From JANXQE01 sp035651635 (GTDB lineage: Bacteria > Verrucomicrobiota > Verrucomicrobiia > Limisphaerales > UBA8199): a stretch of DNA of 26,951 nucleotides. Shown here piece after piece: positions 21,963 to 26,951 of the stretch (the stretch's first letter is position 1; every line of letters begins with the position of its first letter). Position numbers and translations under genes: made by a program. Where the stretch lies: NCBI GenBank assembly GCA_035651635.1, contig DASRFK010000304.1:1-26951 (forward strand). The letters run 5' to 3'. The notes beneath the pieces are model-generated. The model saw only the letters and a list, made by a program, of their open reading frames with translations, was not told the origin of the DNA and ran no database searches.

Positions 21963-23891
21963 ATGAAGACCGTCCTTACCGTCTCGGCGATGGCCGCCGC
22001 GGCGGCCTGTTTCGCTCAGGTTAATGTCACGCAGTACCACAACGATTTGGCTCGAACGGGCCTATACGTCGATCCGGCTTTCACCACCAATGCCGTTGCC
22101 GGACTGAAACGTGACACTAATTTCAACGGGAGCGTCATTGGTGGTGTGTACGCCCAACCGTTATATATCGAGGGTGGTCCGGACGGCCGTGCGCTGATTA
22201 TCGCCGCCACTTCCTCCGATAACATTTATGCGTTGGACGCGACCAACGGCGCAATTGTTTGGCAGGCCAACGTTGGCAGCCCGGTTCCGTTATCGAGCCA
22301 GCCCTGCGGAATCATCAACCCACTCGGTATAGTTGGCACGCCAGTCGTCGACCTGACCTCGCGCTCCTTGTTCTTTGATGCGGCAGTCACACCGGATGGC
22401 ACGACCACAAAGCATTTGGTTTTTTCCTTCAATGTCGATACCGGGACAACCAATAGCGGTTGGCCGGTGGATGTCGGCGCCAGCGCCCGTTTTGGCAACA
22501 CCACGTTTCAACCTGCTACTCATCATGAACGTGGCGCTCTAGCCTTTTTGGGCGGCAGCGTCTATATCCCGTACGGCGGGCATTATGGCGATTGCGGCTC
22601 CTATCATGGCTGGCTGGTGGCCATCCAGGGCGACAATCCCTCCGCTGTAACAGCCTGGGCCACAGCGGCCGGTGGGGGCGGTGTATGGGCCGTCGGCGGT
22701 GTCGCCAGCGACGGAACCAACCTCTTCGTGGCTACCGGCAACACGTTCGGTGCCGCTACCTGGAGCGGCGGGGAGGCCATCATTCGCCTGCGGCCCGGAG
22801 CCGTCTTTAGCACCAACACCGCGGATTATTGGGCACCTACAAATTGGAAAAACCTCGATAACAGCGACCTCGACCTTGGCGGCACAGGTCCGTTGCTGCT
22901 GGACGTCCCGGGTGCGACGCCTTCGAAATTAATCGTCGCATTAGGCAAGGACGCGAATGCGTACCTGCTCGACCGGTCGAGTCTCGGCGGCGTCAGCGCG
23001 CCTTTGGCTCAGAAGCAAGTAGCCAGTGGCGCCATTATTCAGGCTGCCGCCACCTACCGTACCAGGCTTGGCACTCGGGTTGTCTTCAAGAACGGAACCC
23101 AACTTTCCTCCTTCCCGATTACAGCAGGAAGTCCACCCGCCATTGGCACAGGCTGGACCGCCAACCAGAATGGCTCCGGCTCGCCCTTTGTCACCTCGAC
23201 CGATGGGACAAACAACCTGATCGTTTGGGGCATCGGCTGCGAAGGCGACCAAAAGCTTCACGCTTTTGATGGTGATACCGGGGCGGTCCTCTTTTCTGGC
23301 GGCACTGCCAGCGACGCCATGACCGGCACACACCATATGAACACCGCCATCGTTGCTCGCGGACGCATCTTTGTGGGGGCCGACAATCGGGTCTTTGCGT
23401 TCGGGCTCCCGATGAGTGCACCCTCGATCACGACTCAACCAACCAATGAAACGGTGATCGCAGGCGGGGGGGCCGACTTTCAGCTTGCCGCTTCCGGAAC
23501 TGCGCCGCTGAGCTATCAATGGTTCTTCAACGGGAATAGTCTGGCCGGCGCCACCGATCCTGCGCTTGTCTTAAGCAACGTGCAACCGGGTCAAGCCGGG
23601 CCTTACAATGCCGTGGTCCGCAATACCGTCGGTTCCGCGACAAGTCTCGTGGCCCAATTGACGGTGCTGCTGCCTCCGAGCATCTCCACCGTCGCTCTTA
23701 ACGGTACTACCATGTCTGTGAGTTTTACGACTTTGTCCGGGCCGCACTATGTTTTGGAATATAAAGACACGCTTACGGCGCCCTCCTGGACGGTTTTGCC
23801 TCAAAGCTTAGTCGGAACAGGCGGTACTTTGACCTTGCGGGACACCAACCCACCTGGTTCTGCCCGGTTCTATCGCATTCGCTCTGATTGA
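21963..23891 (+). CDS. Secreted PQQ-like beta-propeller protein with Ig-like domain
   Basis: The 642-residue protein starts with a signal peptide (MKTVLTVSAMAAAAACFA). Residues 20-480 look like a PQQ/quinoprotein-type propeller, with blades such as DNIYALDATNGAIVWQANVGSP and HAFDGDTGAVLFSGG, which resemble alcohol dehydrogenase-like repeats but lack an obvious PQQ site. An Ig-like domain (about 485-568, PSITTQPTNETVIAGGGADFQL then SYQWFFNG) follows. A C-terminal module (about 572-642) ends YVLEYKDTL ... GSARFYRIRSD. That last module is, to my knowledge, common in Verrucomicrobia secreted proteins. An earlier in-frame ATG at 21939 is less likely because it adds residues before the signal peptide. 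Confidence 0.9.
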   Translation: MKTVLTVSAMAAAAACFAQVNVTQYHNDLARTGLYVDPAFTTNAVAGLKRDTNFNGSVIGGVYAQPLYIEGGPDGRALIIAATSSDNIYALDATNGAIVWQANVGSPVPLSSQPCGIINPLGIVGTPVVDLTSRSLFFDAAVTPDGTTTKHLVFSFNVDTGTTNSGWPVDVGASARFGNTTFQPATHHERGALAFLGGSVYIPYGGHYGDCGSYHGWLVAIQGDNPSAVTAWATAAGGGGVWAVGGVASDGTNLFVATGNTFGAATWSGGEAIIRLRPGAVFSTNTADYWAPTNWKNLDNSDLDLGGTGPLLLDVPGATPSKLIVALGKDANAYLLDRSSLGGVSAPLAQKQVASGAIIQAAATYRTRLGTRVVFKNGTQLSSFPITAGSPPAIGTGWTANQNGSGSPFVTSTDGTNNLIVWGIGCEGDQKLHAFDGDTGAVLFSGGTASDAMTGTHHMNTAIVARGRIFVGADNRVFAFGLPMSAPSITTQPTNETVIAGGGADFQLAASGTAPLSYQWFFNGNSLAGATDPALVLSNVQPGQAGPYNAVVRNTVGSATSLVAQLTVLLPPSISTVALNGTTMSVSFTTLSGPHYVLEYKDTLTAPSWTVLPQSLVGTGGTLTLRDTNPPGSARFYRIRSD

Positions 23892-23993
23892 TCGTCTAGC
23901 GCCTGGCCACGACGGAGACACCAGCTCTGCAAGTCTGTCCGTCAAACTAATCGTTGCCTAACGCGGTGTCTCTGTTAAGAGTCCTGCGGCTGC

Positions 23994-24815
23994 GTGCGCG
24001 TTGATAATTGCATAACTTCCGTCATCGGCAACATCCCCAACCGGCTGGCCCTGGCCGGCGGATGGATCGATCAACCGTTTGTCTCCCGGCTTAACCCTTT
24101 GTCTCCCGGCTCGATGGTCGTGGTGAACCTGGAACCCACGTTTCGGGTGATGGAACGGTCCGGTTGCGCAACCGGCACGCGGGCGATCGCCCTGAAACTC
24201 TGGAAAGGCCGTCTTCCAGCGCGACCGCCACAGGAGTTGGTCCGCCGGCTCTATCATGCCGAGAATCGCGGAAAGACCGAACCAAGCGGTTCGCAGGACA
24301 TGGCGGGGCTGATCTACCCGGGGATCAGCCGGTTGGATTATGACTTTGCTTGTGACGGTGGCGTCTTTCCTTCGAACGTCGAATCACTGACTGAGCTCAA
24401 AACTATAAATTGGCTGGAGAAGGTTTTGTTTCTTTTACCCATTGAGCCGCGGCCGGAAGGGTACAATCCACTTGGAGAAAAGCACCTGGATCCAAAATGG
24501 ATCGGCCGCCTGGGTCAAACCGGCAAAGACTGTTTCGAATCAATCCGCCGTCGTGATCTGCTCGGCTTGGGCGATTCCATGAACCAATGCATGGTCTGCT
24601 GGGAAAGGATCCTCCCGCAGACGGTCCGCCACCCCGCTCTCAAAGTCGACCTCAAAGCAATTCTTCTCGCGTATCAGCGCCGCTATCCGGGCGCCATGTA
24701 TTCCGGTTGTGGCGGAGGCTATTTGATCGTCGCCTCTTCCGAGCCGGTGCCGGGAGGCTTTCGCGTGGATATTCGCGCGCCAAAGCCGGTGTCCCGCCGC
24801 CGCTCCCGGGCCTGA
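23994..24815 (+). CDS. GHMP-family kinase-like protein
   Basis: The 273-residue protein has GHMP kinase features: PNRLALAGGWID at 15-26 (equivalent to motif 1), GCATGTRA at 57-64 in place of the usual GLGSSxA glycine loop, SGSQDMAGLIYPG at 98-110, and SGCGGGYLIV at 237-246 (motif 3). It starts with GTG, the only candidate after the in-frame stop at 23976-23978. It is shorter than typical GHMP kinases (over 300 residues). The next gene begins 4 bp after its stop, so the two are surely co-transcribed. Phosphorylation of a sugar or polyol is plausible; the substrate is unknown. Confidence 0.75.
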   Translation: MRVDNCITSVIGNIPNRLALAGGWIDQPFVSRLNPLSPGSMVVVNLEPTFRVMERSGCATGTRAIALKLWKGRLPARPPQELVRRLYHAENRGKTEPSGSQDMAGLIYPGISRLDYDFACDGGVFPSNVESLTELKTINWLEKVLFLLPIEPRPEGYNPLGEKHLDPKWIGRLGQTGKDCFESIRRRDLLGLGDSMNQCMVCWERILPQTVRHPALKVDLKAILLAYQRRYPGAMYSGCGGGYLIVASSEPVPGGFRVDIRAPKPVSRRRSRA

Positions 24816-24819
24816 AGAC

Positions 24820-25638
24820 ATGTCCAAACCTGTCGTCGTCACCGGTGCGTTCGATGACCTGCGTTCCAGGGACGTACGCCTGTTTCAAGAGGCGGCTCGA
24901 CTTGGCCCGGTTATCGTGCTGCTTTTTCCCGACGAACTGATCCGTGCGCAAACCGAAACAAGTCCCAAGTTTCCCTGGGCGGAACGCATATACCTGCTTA
25001 AGTCGCTACGTTTCGTAACGGATGTGATGCCCTTCGGTTCGACCTCCGGCATCGATGCCTTGCCCGATATACGCGGCCTGTCTCCAGCGGGGTGGATCGA
25101 TGCTGAAAACTCGAGCAATCCGCGGCGGCGGCTATTTTGTCAACAGAATGGTCTCGAGTACCGTGTTTTCACTAACGGGCATCTGGCAGGTTTTCCTCAG
25201 TTACCCTTCCCTGCCGGCGGTTTGCGTCGCAAAAAGGTAATCGTTACCGGCTGTTACGATTGGCTGCACTCGGGTCATGTTCGTTTCTTCGAAGAGGTCA
25301 GCACGCACGGCGACCTATACGTCGTGGTCGGTCACGATGCCAATATCCGCTTGCTCAAAGGCCAAGGTCATCCTCTGCAATCGCAAGACGAGCGGCGCTA
25401 TATGGTTGGCGCCGTCCGGTATGTGACCCAGGCCCTGGTCTCCTCCGGGAATGGCTGGCTGGATGCGGAGCCGGAAATCCAAAGAATCAAGCCCGATATT
25501 TACGCCGTCAACGAAGATGGCGACCGTGGAGGCAAGCGCGAGTACTGTGCCAAAGCTGGGCTGGAGTATCTGGTTCTTAAACGCGTCCCTGCCCCCGGGC
25601 TTCCCGCTCGTTCAAGCACTGATTTGCGCGGTTTTTGA
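24820..25638 (+). CDS. Tandem cytidylyltransferase-like protein, one domain degenerate
   Basis: The 272-residue protein has two Rossmann nucleotidyltransferase repeats. The C-terminal one carries VIVTGCYDWLHSGHVRFFEEV with the HSGH nucleotide-binding motif (150-153), then a GHD after the next strand and RSSTDL near the end (264-269) as a possible third motif. The N-terminal repeat has VVVTGAFDDLRSRDVRLFQEA, where RSRD replaces HxGH, so it is probably catalytically dead. Such enzymes make CDP- or ADP-activated sugars, glycerol or ethanolamine. Pairing with a GHMP kinase suggests kinase-then-nucleotidylyl transfer onto one metabolite; this is inference. Confidence 0.82.
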   Translation: MSKPVVVTGAFDDLRSRDVRLFQEAARLGPVIVLLFPDELIRAQTETSPKFPWAERIYLLKSLRFVTDVMPFGSTSGIDALPDIRGLSPAGWIDAENSSNPRRRLFCQQNGLEYRVFTNGHLAGFPQLPFPAGGLRRKKVIVTGCYDWLHSGHVRFFEEVSTHGDLYVVVGHDANIRLLKGQGHPLQSQDERRYMVGAVRYVTQALVSSGNGWLDAEPEIQRIKPDIYAVNEDGDRGGKREYCAKAGLEYLVLKRVPAPGLPARSSTDLRGF

Positions 25639-25725
25639 GGGATTGTCTTACCCGTAGCGGTGGTTTTGCGTCCGCTTTGCTCTGGCCATCTCCCTAACTT
25701 TTGCGTGATCGGCGGCAACGAACCC

Positions 25726-25827
25726 TCATGATCGAACCGCGTTCGAGGGAGCGTCTTCTGAATGCAAAGTTTGGCATACGGCAACGAGTAACTGCTCGAC
25801 GTCGAACGGTTTGGCGATAACCCACCG
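25726..25827 (-). pseudogene. C-terminal remnant of a response-regulator receiver domain
   Basis: Right after the kinase stop codon, in a different frame, the minus strand reads RWVIAKPFDVEQLLVAVCQTL followed by 11 more residues and a TGA. This is the beta5-alpha5 end of a receiver domain, with the conserved Lys-Pro. No start, acidic pocket or phospho-acceptor Asp exists upstream in that frame, which overlaps the kinase. It resembles the end of the regulator at 19543-19992 (WCVTKPLDPLQLLPV). I interpret it as what is left after a deletion joined the kinase to the tail of a former partner regulator. Confidence 0.65.
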
Positions 25828-25828
25828 G

Positions 25829-26951
25829 TTATACCGGCAGCTCAAGAGTGAACACCGCGCCCTGGTTGATTCCTTTGCTGTCGACTCGGAGCATGCCTCC
25901 AAGCTCTTTCGCGGTGAGAAGACTGCTGTGGAGTCCAAACCCGTGACCGTTTGCTTTCGTGGTAAATCCATGACTGAAGATGCGTTCAAGATGCTCTGGC
26001 GCGATGCCCACACCAGTATCAATCACCTCAATACGGAGCCGGTTTTCCGTGATCCTTCCACGAATGGTCACGGTATTCTCCATTTTCTGAGACTCCTCGC
26101 ATGCTTGCTTGGCGTTTCCCAATAGATTCAAAAGAATTTGAACAACCTTCTGCCTGTCGGTGGTCAGATAGTCCTCGGGGTTAAGGTCCAGGACAACCTG
26201 AACGCCATGGCCTGATTCCATGAGTGAGCTGAGTTCGAGACTCTCGTGGACCAGTTCCGATATTTTCACACATTCAGCCCGTCCCGCGGTCCGAGCCGTA
26301 TTCTGCTGGGCGACGACGACGGATTTAATGTGTTCAATTCCCTTTTGAAGCCGTGCCAGTTCCTCGAGCAACGATTGCTGCTCGTGCTGCAGGCGATCGG
26401 CCAATTGAGCCAGGTAACCGGGGATTTGCATCCCTTTGGCATCGGTCGTAAGAAACAGCGCCAGGTTGGATTCGTGTTGGCGAAACAGCTCGACGATTTT
26501 CGAAAGTTTATCGCTATTCGATTTTCGTATACTCTCGGCCAGGCACGTAGATGCGATATTGATGCTGTTGAGAGCATTCTTGACATTATGCAGCACGCCA
26601 TTGGCAACTTCGGCCATGCCAGCCATTCGCGAAGTTTTAAGTAGTTCCCGGTGGACTTTCGCCAATTCCATTTCTGCGCGCTTACGGTCAGATATATCCC
26701 TGGCAACAATTGACCAATAGCAGCCGCTCGTCCCCTCCTGCACGTGCGCCATTATCTGTTCAGAAGCAGGGATTCGGCCTCCATGTTTCTGTGCAATTTC
26801 GCTTTCGCCCCTCCAAAAGCCCTGTTGTCGCACGTGATTCAGCTTCTCCGCGAGGCTTGCGCTCGTGGCATCCTTCAGAAAAGCGTCCATCTGAACCTGA
26901 GAAATATCTTCGTCTGGCCCAAAGCCCGCAAGCTCGCGGCCAGCAGGATTC
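25829..26951 (-). CDS. PAS histidine kinase, partial (5' end beyond window)
   Basis: The frame stays open to the right edge: residues before the first internal ATG (26890) read NPAGRELAGFGPDEDISQVQ, a PAS-domain stretch, so the true start lies outside. The visible 373 residues comprise the PAS domain with the PAC-type end (SIVARDISDRKRAE), a dimerisation helix with the phospho-acceptor His in GVLHNVKNALNSIN, and an HATPase domain (ILLNLLGNAKQACEE, VIDTGVGIAPEHLERIF, HGFGLHSS). The form of the H-box resembles NtrB/ZraS-like soluble kinases. A receiver remnant follows at its 3' end. Confidence 0.92.
   Translation of the reverse strand, partial: NPAGRELAGFGPDEDISQVQMDAFLKDATSASLAEKLNHVRQQGFWRGESEIAQKHGGRIPASEQIMAHVQEGTSGCYWSIVARDISDRKRAEMELAKVHRELLKTSRMAGMAEVANGVLHNVKNALNSINIASTCLAESIRKSNSDKLSKIVELFRQHESNLALFLTTDAKGMQIPGYLAQLADRLQHEQQSLLEELARLQKGIEHIKSVVVAQQNTARTAGRAECVKISELVHESLELSSLMESGHGVQVVLDLNPEDYLTTDRQKVVQILLNLLGNAKQACEESQKMENTVTIRGRITENRLRIEVIDTGVGIAPEHLERIFSHGFTTKANGHGFGLHSSLLTAKELGGMLRVDSKGINQGAVFTLELPV

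Overview
The window looks like chromosomal DNA of a Verrucomicrobiota bacterium, probably of the Pedosphaera/Limisphaerales type. The reasoning is inference from content, without any database search. Supporting points are Tat-exported glycoside hydrolase and sugar-isomerase proteins, a DUF1573-rhodanese-MauE/DoxX operon, a PQQ-like propeller protein ending in an Ig-like domain plus a YVLEY...FYRIR-type C-terminal module, a beta-lactamase/NamZ fusion, GC-rich coding sequence, and intergenic regions crowded with palindromic repeats. About 20 protein-coding genes are supportable; no tRNA, rRNA or CRISPR array was seen.

Layout. 1-267: no gene, two REP-like hairpins. 268-2478 (-): exported glycosidase-like protein. 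2479-2996: repeats and the probable promoter of the ribosomal operon. 2997-4936 (+): rpsJ-rplC-rplD-rplW, the first four genes of the S10 operon, which stops here without rplB. 5041-7146 (-): Tat-exported sugar isomerase and aldo/keto reductase, separated by a repeat element. 7385-9732 (-): DUF1573 protein, GTG-started rhodanese and MauE/DoxX membrane protein. 9834-10831: a RAYT transposase gene flanked by two copies of a three-hairpin REP array. 10835-12091 (-): FAD monooxygenase. 12217-13377 (+): LptF/LptG permease. 13378-13867: repeats. 13868-14665 (-): SDR, separated from the 801-residue beta-lactamase/NamZ protein (14794-17199, +) by thirteen 7-nt repeats. 17327-18580 (-): CvpA-family protein. 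18671-21538: two single-domain response regulators, a small unknown ORF and a PAS histidine kinase. 21963-23891 (+): secreted propeller protein. 23994-25638 (+): GHMP kinase plus tandem cytidylyltransferase-like protein. 25726-26951 (-): a response-regulator remnant and a histidine kinase that runs off the window.

The most notable non-coding content is a set of repeat classes: (1) CCGCAT-NN-ATGCGG hairpins arranged around the RAYT gene; (2) a composite MITE-like element with arms GGAGTCCCGCCTTTAGGCGG, present twice as a tandem dimer; (3) imperfect heptanucleotide arrays (AARNCCG and AAATSGC types) that keep a strict 7-nt register and in places flank long hairpins in inverted orientation. These elements lie close to gene ends and in two cases reach into a stop codon.

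Gene functions do not form one pathway. Coherent subunits are: ribosome assembly; a periplasmic thiol/sulfur cassette; peptidoglycan recycling (NamZ fusion); LPS export (LptF/G); a two-component cluster; and a kinase/nucleotidyltransferase pair that may activate a sugar-like metabolite.
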